Assembly (NCBI GenBank): GCA_016187945.1
Contig: JACPIT010000005.1
Location: 496,001 to 560,000 of the forward strand
DNA: 64,000 bases
Source of the DNA: Opitutia bacterium
GTDB taxonomy: Bacteria > Verrucomicrobiota > Verrucomicrobiia > Opitutales > Opitutaceae
Reading direction: 5' to 3'
This document shows, piece by piece, positions 7,272 to 14,987 of the stretch (position 1 is the first letter of the stretch; every line of letters begins with the position of its first letter). The notes below the pieces were generated by a model. It was not told the DNA's origin. It saw only the letters and a list, made by a program, of their open reading frames with translations, and searched no databases. The position numbers and the translations under genes are program-made.

Positions 7272-8603
7272 ATGCCACGCCCCCTCGGAATCGACCTTTT
7301 TGCCGGAGTAGGCGGTATGAGCCTGGGCTTCGAACAAGCGGGCTTCGACGTCGTTGCGGCCGTGGAATACGACCCGGTGCACGCGGCAGCGCACGAGTTT
7401 AATTTTCCGCGTTGCGCCACCATCGCCAGTTCGGTGGTCGGATTGAGTGGCGCGCAGATACGGCAGGCGGCCGGAATCGGCGATGCGCGTGTCGACGTGG
7501 TGTTTGGCGGCCCGCCGTGCCAGGGATTCTCGCTGATCGGTCAACGCGTGTTGGATGATCCACGAAACGCTCTCGTTCGCGACTACGTCCGAATTGTCCG
7601 CGAACTGGAGGCGAACTATTTTGTGTTCGAAAACGTCAAGGGGCTGACGCTGGGCGATCAGCGCAAGTTTCTCGACGAGATCATCGCGGCTTTTCGCGAC
7701 ATCGGCTACAATGTGCGACTGCCGTGGCGTGTGCTCAACGCGGCGCATTTCGGTGTGCCGCAAGACCGCGAACGGTTGATCCTGATCGGTGCGCGGCGTG
7801 GGCTTTCCCTCCCGGACTATCCGGTGGCTTCGACCATACCGGCGGGCAGCGATTTGGAACTGCAGGGATTGCAGCACGGTCCGACGTGCGAAGACGCGCT
7901 AGACGACATTCCGGACGCAGAGGCGTTCGAGACTCTGACAGACAGAGATTGGGTCCGCACCGATCGTTGGGGAACCCCATCGCCGTATGCGGCGGAGTTG
8001 CGATGTCAGACGCGGGAGTCGTGGCACTTCGGGTTTAGGCGCGAGTGGGAGTCGGCGATTCTCACCTCCAGCGCCCGTTCCGAACACACCGATATTTCGC
8101 GCCGCCGATTTGCCGAGACACTGGCCGGGCGCGTGGAGCCGATCTCGAGATTGTTCAAACTGCCGCGGACCGGGCTGGCGAACACGCTGCGTGCGGGGAG
8201 CGATTCGAAGCGCGGCGCCTTCACGAGCCCCCGGCCGATTCACTATCGGTTCAACCGCTGCGTCACCGTGCGCGAGATGGCTCGCCTTCACGGATTTCCC
8301 GACTGGTTCCGTTTCCACGTCACCAAATGGCATGGCGCGCGGCAGATCGGCAACGCCGTGCCGCCGCCCCTCGCCCGAGCCATTGCATCGCATATCTTGC
8401 GCGCGACGGGAACGACACCGACTCGGCCGGCGGAGATCGTTCCGCTCGGGGACACGCGCTTGCTTGAAATGGAAATGTCGCAAGCAGCCGCGCACTTCGG
8501 CGTGCCGGTTCCGATCGGTGCACGCGACCGGAAGAGCGGTGCCCGGAAGCGCAAGCAGATCGACATCGAGCGTGCGCGGACTCCGCGGCTCCTTTATGCC
8601 TAA
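7272..8603 (+). CDS. DNA (cytosine-5) methyltransferase of a type II R-M system
   Basis: This 443-residue enzyme transfers a methyl group from S-adenosylmethionine to C5 of cytosine in a specific site. The C5-methylase motifs appear in order: DLFAGVGGMSLGFE (motif I, residues 8-21), GGPPCQGFS with catalytic Cys83 (motif IV), FENVKGL with Glu120 (motif VI), QDRERLILIG (motif VIII) and GNAVPPPLARAI (motif X). The target-recognition region lies between motifs VIII and IX and does not reveal the site. The next gene starts 8 bases before this stop codon, which points to translational coupling with the nuclease. Confidence 0.95.
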   Translation: MPRPLGIDLFAGVGGMSLGFEQAGFDVVAAVEYDPVHAAAHEFNFPRCATIASSVVGLSGAQIRQAAGIGDARVDVVFGGPPCQGFSLIGQRVLDDPRNALVRDYVRIVRELEANYFVFENVKGLTLGDQRKFLDEIIAAFRDIGYNVRLPWRVLNAAHFGVPQDRERLILIGARRGLSLPDYPVASTIPAGSDLELQGLQHGPTCEDALDDIPDAEAFETLTDRDWVRTDRWGTPSPYAAELRCQTRESWHFGFRREWESAILTSSARSEHTDISRRRFAETLAGRVEPISRLFKLPRTGLANTLRAGSDSKRGAFTSPRPIHYRFNRCVTVREMARLHGFPDWFRFHVTKWHGARQIGNAVPPPLARAIASHILRATGTTPTRPAEIVPLGDTRLLEMEMSQAAAHFGVPVPIGARDRKSGARKRKQIDIERARTPRLLYA

Positions 8604-9420
8604 ACGAAACGCCAGTCGCTCGGGGCGAGAGAACCGTTACAAGACGCTTCTCGAAAAGATCTTCTTCGACCACTACACGCCGGGAGCGACGGAAGTTGTT
8701 TTCGAGAGGGACGAATTCGTTGCGGCGGCGAAGAAACTGAAGGTTCCGCTGCCGAAGAACCTCGGCGATGCGGTCTATTCGGTTCGCTACCGCATCGCGA
8801 TGCCGGCGCGTGTAGTCGAGACACAAACGGAGGGCCACGCGTGGACAATCGCCGGCAAGGGGAAGGCACGCTACGCCTTTCGCTTGGCAAAAGTGTCCAG
8901 CATCGTCCCGAACGAAAGCCTCGTCACGATCAAGATACCCGACTCTACGCCCGAAATCATCTCCGCTTACGCGCTTTCCGACGAACAGGCGCTTCTGGCG
9001 AAGGTTCGCTACAATCGACTGGTCGATGTCTTTCTGGGAATCACGGCGTATTCGCTCCAAAGCCACCTGCGGACGTTCGTCACCGATGTCGGACAGATCG
9101 AGGTCGACGAAATATACGTCGGCATCGACCGCCACGGGCGTCAATTCGTGGTTCCCGTGCAAGCCAAAGGCGGCAGCGACAAGCTCGGCGCCGTCCAGAG
9201 CGAGCAGGACATCGCGCTCTGCCGCGAGAAGTTTCCCCATTTAATCTGCCGTCCGATCTCGGCCCAGTTCATGGCCGACGACTTGATCGCGCTATTCGAG
9301 CTCACGGTCGAGGACGGCACGATCAAGATCGTCGACGAGGCGCACTATCGTCTGGTCCCGGCTGAGCAGATTTCGAGCGACGATCTCGCCGCTTACGGTC
9401 TGCGAAAAACGCAGAGGTGA
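8596..9420 (+). CDS. Putative type II restriction endonuclease (PD-(D/E)XK type)
   Basis: This 274-residue protein is called a nuclease mainly from context: its ATG overlaps the methyltransferase stop by 8 bases and vsr lies just upstream. The segment VDEIYVGIDRHG followed by VVPVQAKGG fits the D...(D/E/Q)xK active site of PD-(D/E)XK nucleases, with Gln-Ala-Lys in the third position. I do not recognise a named family or cleavage site. A longer in-frame reading from 7987 overlaps the methyltransferase in another frame and is rejected. Moderate GC and a compact operon agree with horizontal acquisition of the cassette. Confidence 0.75.
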   Translation: MPKRNASRSGRENRYKTLLEKIFFDHYTPGATEVVFERDEFVAAAKKLKVPLPKNLGDAVYSVRYRIAMPARVVETQTEGHAWTIAGKGKARYAFRLAKVSSIVPNESLVTIKIPDSTPEIISAYALSDEQALLAKVRYNRLVDVFLGITAYSLQSHLRTFVTDVGQIEVDEIYVGIDRHGRQFVVPVQAKGGSDKLGAVQSEQDIALCREKFPHLICRPISAQFMADDLIALFELTVEDGTIKIVDEAHYRLVPAEQISSDDLAAYGLRKTQR

Positions 9421-9511
9421 GGCTCTCAGAAGCGCGCGCCAGTTCGCGTAACGCGCCGCGTTGGTCGCTTTCCGTTTGCCGCGGCGGCGGCTCCGCGCAT
9501 CGTCGCCCGCC

Positions 9512-10864
9512 ATGTCATATCGACGCCTGTTACCCCTGGCGGTCCTCTGTGGATTGACCGCGGGCCTCTGCGCACAGGAGAAGACGCTCGTCTTCAAGGG
9601 CGCACAACTGATCCCCATCGTCGGCGAGCCCGTGCCCAACGGCGTGCTCGTCGTCTCCGGCGGCAAAATCGTCGCCGTCGGCGTCGCCGACAAAGTCGCC
9701 GTCCCCGCCGATGCCGAGGTGCACGACGCCACCGGCAAAGTCATCATGCCCGGCATCGTCGATTCGCACAGCCACATCGGCGGCCCCGCCGGCGCCGACG
9801 CGTCGAGCCCGATCCAGCCCGACGTGCGTGCGCTCGACTCGATCGACGCGCAGAGTCCGTCCATCCAGAAGGCGCAGGCCGGCGGCGTCACGACCGTCAA
9901 CATCATGCCCGGCTCCGGCCACCTCATCAGCGGCCAAACCATCTACGCCAAACTCCGCGACGGTCGCACGATCGACGAGCTGCTCATCAAGAACGACGAC
10001 GGCTCGCTCGCTGGCGGCCTCAAGATGGCGAACGGCACCAACTCCATGCGCGGCGCGAACGGTTTCCCCGGCACCCGCGGTAAATCCGCCGCGCTCGTTC
10101 GCGAGCAGTTCATCAAGGCCCAGGAATACAAAGCGAAGATCGAGCGGGCGAAAGGCGACCCCGACAAAATGCCGCCGCGCGACCTCGCGTTGGAGGAACT
10201 CGTCGAGGTGCTCGACGGCAAACGCGTCGTGCAGCACCACACGCACCGCCACGACGACATCCTCACCGTGCTGCGCCTCGCGCACGAGTTCGGGTTCAAG
10301 GTTGTCCTCCACCACGTCTCCGAAGGCTGGAAAGTCGCCGACGAGATCGCGAAGGCCGGCGTGCCCTGCTCGGTGATCATGGTCGATTCGCCCGGCGGCA
10401 AACTCGAGACGCGGGACATGTCGTTCGCCACGCCCGGCGTTCTCGAAAAGGCCGGCGTGCTCGTCGGCCTCCACACCGACGACCCGATCACCGACTCGCG
10501 GCTCCTGCTCCGCTCCGCCGGCCTCGCCGTGCGCGCGGGCATGACGCGCGACGGCGCCCTGTGCGCCGTGACCATCGCCAACGCGAAAATCCTCGGCCTC
10601 GAAAAACGCGTCGGCTCGCTCGAGCCGGGGAAGGACGCCGACTTCGTGATCCTCGATGGCGATCCGCTCAGCGTCTACACGCACGTGCAGCAAACCTGGG
10701 TCGAAGGCCGCAAGGTCTTCGATCTCACCGACCCGCAGGACAAACTCTACGCCCTCGGCGGCGCCGGTGCCGGCGATCCGCGCCGCGCGCAGCTCTGCTG
10801 CTTCGGCAACGCCTGGGACATCATCGCCAACGCCAACGCCGAACTCTTCGGAGGTGCCCAATGA
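9512..10864 (+). CDS. Secreted amidohydrolase (imidazolonepropionase-like)
   Basis: This 450-residue protein has a signal peptide (hydrophobic LLPLAVLCGLTAGLCAQ, residues 6-22) and an amidohydrolase/TIM-barrel domain. The metal-binding HxH is present as His86 and His88 in GIVDSHSHIGG. Later ligand candidates are seen in QHHTHRHDD, in LHHVSEGW and in LHTDDPITDSR. The C-terminal GSLEPGKDADFVILDGDPL is the usual composite beta-sandwich motif. It probably hydrolyses a cyclic amide or peptide-like compound in the periplasm; the substrate is unknown. Its stop overlaps the start of the next gene as ATGA, so the two are translationally coupled. The ATG at 9512 directly precedes the signal peptide. 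Confidence 0.88.
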   Translation: MSYRRLLPLAVLCGLTAGLCAQEKTLVFKGAQLIPIVGEPVPNGVLVVSGGKIVAVGVADKVAVPADAEVHDATGKVIMPGIVDSHSHIGGPAGADASSPIQPDVRALDSIDAQSPSIQKAQAGGVTTVNIMPGSGHLISGQTIYAKLRDGRTIDELLIKNDDGSLAGGLKMANGTNSMRGANGFPGTRGKSAALVREQFIKAQEYKAKIERAKGDPDKMPPRDLALEELVEVLDGKRVVQHHTHRHDDILTVLRLAHEFGFKVVLHHVSEGWKVADEIAKAGVPCSVIMVDSPGGKLETRDMSFATPGVLEKAGVLVGLHTDDPITDSRLLLRSAGLAVRAGMTRDGALCAVTIANAKILGLEKRVGSLEPGKDADFVILDGDPLSVYTHVQQTWVEGRKVFDLTDPQDKLYALGGAGAGDPRRAQLCCFGNAWDIIANANAELFGGAQ

Positions 10865-12261
10865 ATCCGACTCAGAGCCGCCTACGCGAGGGGTGGAGCG
10901 CGTTGACCTCAACGCGCTCGAGCGTGTCCGCTGCGGGCTGCATCCCCGAGCGTCTTGGGGTCAAGCCGCTCCACCTCCATGCCGGACCCATAGCCGTTGC
11001 CGCCCGTTTTTGCGCCTTCTTGTGCCTCTTTGCGGCCAACTCTTCCGTCGCTCGCGCCGCCGACGCCATGCCGCTCGCGATCCTCGCCGACACGATTCAC
11101 ACCGCCGCCGGCGCGCCGATCCGCGACGGCCTCGTGCTCGTCGGCCGCGACGGCAAGATCGCCTACGTCGGCCCGGCGAAAGACATGGTCTACACCGCCG
11201 ATCACCGCGTCGTGCACGCGAAGGTCGTCACGCCCGGCCTCATCGACGCGCGCGCCACGGTCGGCCTCTCCGGCCTGCTGAACCAGCCGCACGATCAAGA
11301 CATGCTCGAACGCTCCGCCGCGGTGCAGCCCGAGCTGCGCGCGCTCGATGCCTACAACGCGCAGGATCCGCTCGTCGCCTGGGTGCGCGGCTTCGGCATC
11401 ACCACCGTCAACACCGGTCACGCGCCCGGCACGCTCGTTTCCGGTCAGACGATGATCGTGAAAACGCTCGGCCGCGAAACCGACGAAGACGTGATCAATC
11501 CCGCTGCCATGACCGCCGTCTCGCTCGGCAACGCCGCGCTCAATCGCAGCGACGGCCCCGGCGGCGGCGCGAGCGCCGGCGGTCCGCCGAAATCCCCCGG
11601 CACACGCGCCAAAGCCGTTGCGATGCTCCGCGCCGAACTGATCAAGGCGCAGGAATACGCGAAGAAGCGCGACGCGAAGGACGAGACGAAGCGTCCGGGC
11701 CGCGACCTTCGCGCCGAGACGTTCTTGCGCGCGCTCGACGGCTCGCAGCCGTTGCTCATCACCGCCAACAAGCAGCTCGATATTCTCGCGGCGCTCCGCC
11801 TCGCGAAGGAGTTCAACCTGAAGATCGTCCTCGACGGCTGCGCCGACGCTCAACTCGTGCTCGACCAGATCAAGGCGAGCGGCTTCCCCGTCATCCTGCA
11901 TCCGACGATGGCCCGCGCGAACGAAGACGCGGAGAACCTCGCGATGGACACGGCCGCGAAACTCCGCGCGGCCGGCATCCCGTTTGCGATTGAGAGCGGC
12001 TACGAAGGCTACGTGCCGAAGACGCGCGTCGTGCTCTTCGAGGCCGCGGTGGCGGCGGGCAAAGGCCTCGGCTTCGACGGCGCACTAGCGAGCGTGACGA
12101 TCGACGCCGCGAAGATCCTCGGCATCGCCGACCGCGTGGGTTCGCTCGAGAAAGGCAAGGACGCCGACCTCGCGCTCTACGACGGCGACCCGTTCGAATA
12201 CACGAGCCACTGCACGGCCACGGTGATCAACGGCCAGCTTTTCGAGCACGCCGCGAACTGA
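10861..12261 (+). CDS. Amidohydrolase paralogue without metal ligands, REP in N terminus
   Basis: This 466-residue protein is homologous to the coupled upstream amidohydrolase (TPGLIDARAT for MPGIVDSHSH, VGSLEKGKDADLALYDGDPF near the end). The HxH is replaced by Ala-Arg-Ala, the HHTHRHDD segment by TANKQLD, and the TDDP loop by SGYEGY. It is therefore probably catalytically dead and may support the active partner. The start is fixed by the ATGA overlap. Between that ATG and the signal-peptide core (residues about 45-67), a REP unit is read in frame as residues 11-39 (starting GWSALTSTRS). No in-frame ATG lies between the repeat and the hydrophobic core, so translation through the repeat seems necessary unless a TTG is used. 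Confidence 0.82.
   Translation: MNPTQSRLREGWSALTSTRSSVSAAGCIPERLGVKPLHLHAGPIAVAARFCAFLCLFAANSSVARAADAMPLAILADTIHTAAGAPIRDGLVLVGRDGKIAYVGPAKDMVYTADHRVVHAKVVTPGLIDARATVGLSGLLNQPHDQDMLERSAAVQPELRALDAYNAQDPLVAWVRGFGITTVNTGHAPGTLVSGQTMIVKTLGRETDEDVINPAAMTAVSLGNAALNRSDGPGGGASAGGPPKSPGTRAKAVAMLRAELIKAQEYAKKRDAKDETKRPGRDLRAETFLRALDGSQPLLITANKQLDILAALRLAKEFNLKIVLDGCADAQLVLDQIKASGFPVILHPTMARANEDAENLAMDTAAKLRAAGIPFAIESGYEGYVPKTRVVLFEAAVAAGKGLGFDGALASVTIDAAKILGIADRVGSLEKGKDADLALYDGDPFEYTSHCTATVINGQLFEHAAN
10892..10976. repeat. REP palindromic unit inside a coding sequence
   Basis: The left arm GGTGGAGCGCGTTGACCTCA and the right arm TTGGGGTCAAGCCGCTCCAC match the family consensus. It lies 31 bases after the start codon of the second amidohydrolase and keeps the reading frame open. 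Confidence 0.9.
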
Positions 12262-12309
12262 ACGTGCCGCTGACAAGGTGGCCCACGACCTCCGGGCGCG
12301 GGTCGTCCG

Positions 12310-12395
12310 AGGTGGAACGCGTTGACCCCAACGCGTTCAAGAACCCGCGCCGCCATTCGCACGTCCAAGCGCGTTGAGGTCGACGCGCTCCACCT
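12310..12395. repeat. REP palindromic unit, full copy
   Basis: The left arm is AGGTGGAACGCGTTGACC and the right arm GAGGTCGACGCGCTCCACCT. It follows the amidohydrolase pair by about 50 bases. Confidence 0.85.
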
Positions 12396-12450
12396 CGCGC
12401 CAATCGCGGCGTAAAGCCGCTCCTACAGTTCACGCGAGCGTGGGCTCGGA

Positions 12451-12503
12451 GTAGCGCAGGCGTCCCGCCTGCTTCCGGCAGGCAGGCGAGACGCCTGCGC
12501 TAC
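12451..12503. repeat. Palindrome of the GTAGCGCAGGCGTC family
   Basis: The arms GTAGCGCAGGCGTCCCGCCT and AGGCGAGACGCCTGCGCTAC are inverted around a short spacer. It ends 7 bases beyond the stop of the minus-strand beta-lactamase-like gene. Confidence 0.8.
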
Positions 12504-12510
12504 CGCTCTC

Positions 12511-13428
12511 TCACGGCAAGTTTGCCAGCACGCGTCGCGCGATCGCGGCGATGATCTTCCGGTTGTTCGCGTGCTCGCGGCCGTCGGTGAACGTCACGAT
12601 CACCACGCGGCCGCCATCGGGCAGCTCGATCAGCGCAGCGTCGTGCCGCGCCCAGCTCACCCATCCGGCTTTCGACCACAGTTTCATGCCGGGCGAGAGC
12701 GCGGGGCCGGTGAAGCCGACGTCTTGCGAGTCGGGATCGTCGCTCTTCTTGAACGGATCGCGCCGCATCAGTTCGAGCATCTGCGCGGAGCGCGCAGGCG
12801 AGACGCAGCGGCCTTGCGCGACTTCGACGAGCAGCCGCGCGGTGTCGTTCGTCGAAAGATGATTCCGCGCCGGCGGATGCGCTTCCATGTCCTGCTTCTC
12901 GCGACCGTAGGGGCCTTCGCCCCAGGGTTTCCGTTGCGCGTAGACGTTGGTGTAGCCGAGGCCGGCGAAGTAGCGCGTCACGACGCCGCGTTGCGCGTTC
13001 CATCTCGTCAGCTCGTCGGGCGGCAGTTCGGGGCCGCTCGTCGTGCCGGTGATGGCGTCGACGACGTAGCTCGTCGCCTCGTTGTAGGAATCGACGATCA
13101 TGTCGCGCAGACCGCGGCGCAGCTCGGGCGTGTCGGCGAGCTGGCCGTCTTCCATGCGGCGGTGCGCGTAGGCGGCGAAGAAGAGTTTGATCACGCTCGC
13201 CGGATAAATGCGCGCGTCGCCGCGGTAGTTGGCCCACGCTGGCGTTGGGCCGCGGAGATCGACGACCGTCACGGCGATTTGATCGGGCTTCAGTTCGGGC
13301 GCGGTGAATTCCGCGCGCGTCTCGGCCACGGCGCGATCGAGGACGCGTTGCAGCGCCGCCGAGTCAGCCGCCCGGGCGGAACCGAAGACGAAAAGGCCGA
13401 TCGCGAGGGCGAAGGCGGAGAATTTCAT
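12511..13428 (-). CDS. Class A beta-lactamase-like serine hydrolase, exported
   Basis: This 305-residue protein starts with a signal peptide (FSAFALAIGLFVFGSARAAD). It carries the penicillin-binding/beta-lactamase fold motifs: the SxxK nucleophile Ser78-Val-Ile-Lys81 (PASVIKLF), a second motif Ser114-Tyr-Asn116 (SYNEAT) and a KxG-type third motif in WSKAGW. The second motif is SYN rather than the SDN of typical class A lactamases, and KTG is replaced by KAG. It could be a peptidoglycan peptidase or an intrinsic lactamase; resistance activity is not shown. The ATG at 13428 gives the shortest N terminus that retains the signal peptide. It stands alone on this strand. Confidence 0.8.
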   Translation of the reverse strand: MKFSAFALAIGLFVFGSARAADSAALQRVLDRAVAETRAEFTAPELKPDQIAVTVVDLRGPTPAWANYRGDARIYPASVIKLFFAAYAHRRMEDGQLADTPELRRGLRDMIVDSYNEATSYVVDAITGTTSGPELPPDELTRWNAQRGVVTRYFAGLGYTNVYAQRKPWGEGPYGREKQDMEAHPPARNHLSTNDTARLLVEVAQGRCVSPARSAQMLELMRRDPFKKSDDPDSQDVGFTGPALSPGMKLWSKAGWVSWARHDAALIELPDGGRVVIVTFTDGREHANNRKIIAAIARRVLANLP

Positions 13429-13490
13429 GCGAGAGAAAACAGAAACGCGGAAGACGGTGCGCGGTGGAGCCGCGATAAAATCCAAGACAG

Positions 13491-13604
13491 TTGGCCACGA
13501 AGAACACAAAAACGTTCGTCGCGCCGACGAAAGTCACACCGTGCGCCTATAGGCGCCTTGAGAGCCACCTTCGCAGACGAGGTCTTTGTGTTTTTTGTGG
13601 CCAT
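13491..13604. repeat. Large inverted repeat with A/T-rich arms
   Basis: The arms GGCCACGAAGAACACAAAAA and the complement of GTCTTTGTGTTTTTTGTGGC face each other across about 55 bases. It lies between the start of the beta-lactamase-like gene and the stop of the MarC gene. No gene lies in this gap (13429-13654). Confidence 0.7.
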
Positions 13605-13654
13605 GCCTTGGTCTGGACCGAGACGGCGACGCCTCGAATCGCGCGTGTGCCGCC

Positions 13655-14239
13655 TCACGAGCGCCAGCCCTGCCGGATCATCGCGACGGCGATGGCGGCG
13701 AGGAGCATGGAAATGATTTTCGAGATCGCGCGCATGCCGGTCGGCCCGATCTTGCGGCCGAGCCATTCGCTGTAGTGCAGCGCGAGGACGACGAGCACGA
13801 GATTCACGACGAGCGCCGCGAGCGTGACCACGACGCCGACGTTCTGATTTTGCGCGAGCACGAGCAGCGTCGTGATCGACGCCGGGCCGGCGATGAGCGG
13901 CATGCCGAGCGGCACGACGCCGAAATCCTCCGGGAGTTTCTCGCTCTCGGCCGCCGAGGAGAGCAGGTCTTTCGCGGCGATGACGAACAGAATCAGGCCG
14001 CCTGCGATCTGGAAATCGCTCACCGAGATGCCGAGCGCGGCGAAGATCGACGTGCCAAGGAACAGGAAGCCCAGCGCCACGAGTCCGCCGGTCCAGATCG
14101 CTTGATCGGCGACTTTCTGGCGGCGTTCGCGCGGCAGGTTTTGCCCGAGCCCGAGGAAGATCGCCGCGAGGCCGATCGGGTCGATCGCCACGAAGAGCGG
14201 GATGAACGCCTGCAGGAACTTGTTCGCCCAGTCGAGCAT
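13655..14239 (-). CDS. MarC/UPF0056 family membrane protein
   Basis: This 194-residue inner-membrane protein has six predicted membrane segments. It matches the MarC family: the N-terminal FLQAFIPLFVAIDPIGLAAI, the central GGLILFVIAAKDLL, and MPLIAGPASITTLLVL. The function of MarC proteins is not established; older links to multiple antibiotic resistance were withdrawn. Length and topology are normal for the family. The ATG at 14239 gives the expected short N terminus. It is read in the same direction as the beta-lactamase-like gene, but a 226-base gap with an inverted repeat separates them, so co-transcription is uncertain. Confidence 0.9.
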   Translation of the reverse strand: MLDWANKFLQAFIPLFVAIDPIGLAAIFLGLGQNLPRERRQKVADQAIWTGGLVALGFLFLGTSIFAALGISVSDFQIAGGLILFVIAAKDLLSSAAESEKLPEDFGVVPLGMPLIAGPASITTLLVLAQNQNVGVVVTLAALVVNLVLVVLALHYSEWLGRKIGPTGMRAISKIISMLLAAIAVAMIRQGWRS

Positions 14240-14367
14240 GCCGTCACGCTGCGGCGAGGCGCGGAAAAGGCAACGCGCCAGCGGGCCAGTTTGAGCAATC
14301 CGTGCGCAGCCGGCCCGCGTTGACGGGAGTAAACTTCCGGCCTCAACCCCGAAAAAAGGAGGACGCC

Positions 14368-14640
14368 ATGTCCGCCATCAAAATCCATCTCGAAGATGCC
14401 GAGATGCACCCCGTCGAGCGCCTCGCCCGGCTGCTCCACGTCGAGACCGAAGACGTCGCCTACGCCGCGCTCAATCGCCTGATGCTCCAGGCGCGCGATC
14501 CCGAAGTGCAGAACGATATCTGCCAGACGTGCAAAAGCCGCGACACCCAACTGCCGCTCTGGGCCGACACCGCCGGCTCGGTGCACGCTTACGAAGGCAT
14601 GCGCGACTGCGACCCGGAACACAGCAAATACTCGGTCTAG
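14368..14640 (+). CDS. Small conserved-looking protein with CxxC
   Basis: I do not recognise this 90-residue acidic protein. It is well supported as a gene: a perfect Shine-Dalgarno AAGGAGG lies 6 bases before the ATG at 14368, and no competing ORF is better. The first half is helical and His/Glu-rich; the middle has NDICQTCKSRD, a single CxxC that could bind a metal or act in thiol chemistry, and a third Cys lies near the end (RDCDPEH). There is no signal peptide, so it should be cytoplasmic. It is separated from its neighbours by repeats and is probably transcribed alone. Confidence 0.7.
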   Translation: MSAIKIHLEDAEMHPVERLARLLHVETEDVAYAALNRLMLQARDPEVQNDICQTCKSRDTQLPLWADTAGSVHAYEGMRDCDPEHSKYSV

Positions 14641-14984
14641 ATTTTTCCCGCCACGGCGCGTGCCGTAGGGCCGGCTTCAGCCGGCCCAGTTGGAACTTCG
14701 CCGGCGCACGACGCGCGCGAACGCTGCGGCGCCGTTGCGCGCGAGTGCCTTCGTTGTAGGAGCCTGCTTGCAGGCGACCCAACGCAGCCGACACGGAGGT
14801 TCGTTCGGTCGCCTGCAAGCAGGCTCCTACAAAACAATCATCGCTCAGCCGGACTCTTGCAGTTGGCCCCGATTTCCCTCCGGAATTCCAAGACTGAAAA
14901 GTGAGAGGGTGGGCCAGCCCGCTGGCGGGCGCCCAAGGAGCGCGAGCAAGCTCGCTGGCCCACAGGCAACGGCATGATCCCGGC
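14641..14984. other. Intergenic region composed of repeats
   Basis: No gene is seen. It contains a GTAGGGCCGGCTTCAGCCGG palindrome (about 14668-14691), the GTAGGAGCCTGCTTGCAGGC pair (14756-14830) and most of a long dispersed repeat (14845-14987). Confidence 0.8.
14756..14830. repeat. Palindrome of the GTAGGAGCCTGCTTG family
   Basis: The arms GTAGGAGCCTGCTTGCAGGC and GCCTGCAAGCAGGCTCCTAC are perfect inverted repeats of 20 bases around a spacer of 35 bases. Confidence 0.9.
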
Positions 14985-14987
14985 TCA
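14845..14987. repeat. Dispersed repeat of about 140 bases, copy A
   Basis: Nearly identical, in opposite orientation, to 47429-47571. It contains an internal palindrome (GGGCCAGCCCGCTGGCGGGC and CAAGCTCGCTGGCCC). In both copies the end of the repeat, TGAGCCGGGATCATGCC, includes the TGA stop codon of the adjacent gene. Confidence 0.9.

Larger units (their letters stand above)
12262..12510. other. Intergenic region with three repeat types
   Basis: The region contains a full REP unit (12310-12395), one arm of the TCGCGGCGTAAAGCCGCTCC palindrome (12404-12426) and a GTAGCGCAGGCGTCCCGCCT inverted pair (12451-12503). No gene is seen. Confidence 0.8.

Noticed and set aside
7987-9420. A longer 477-codon version of the putative nuclease
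   Set aside because: Its first 203 codons overlap the methyltransferase motif region in another frame and are low-complexity; the ATG at 8596 is the natural start.
12511-13428. Acquired antibiotic-resistance gene
   Set aside because: Only fold motifs are seen, the second and third motifs deviate from class A lactamases, and there is no mobile context for this gene.
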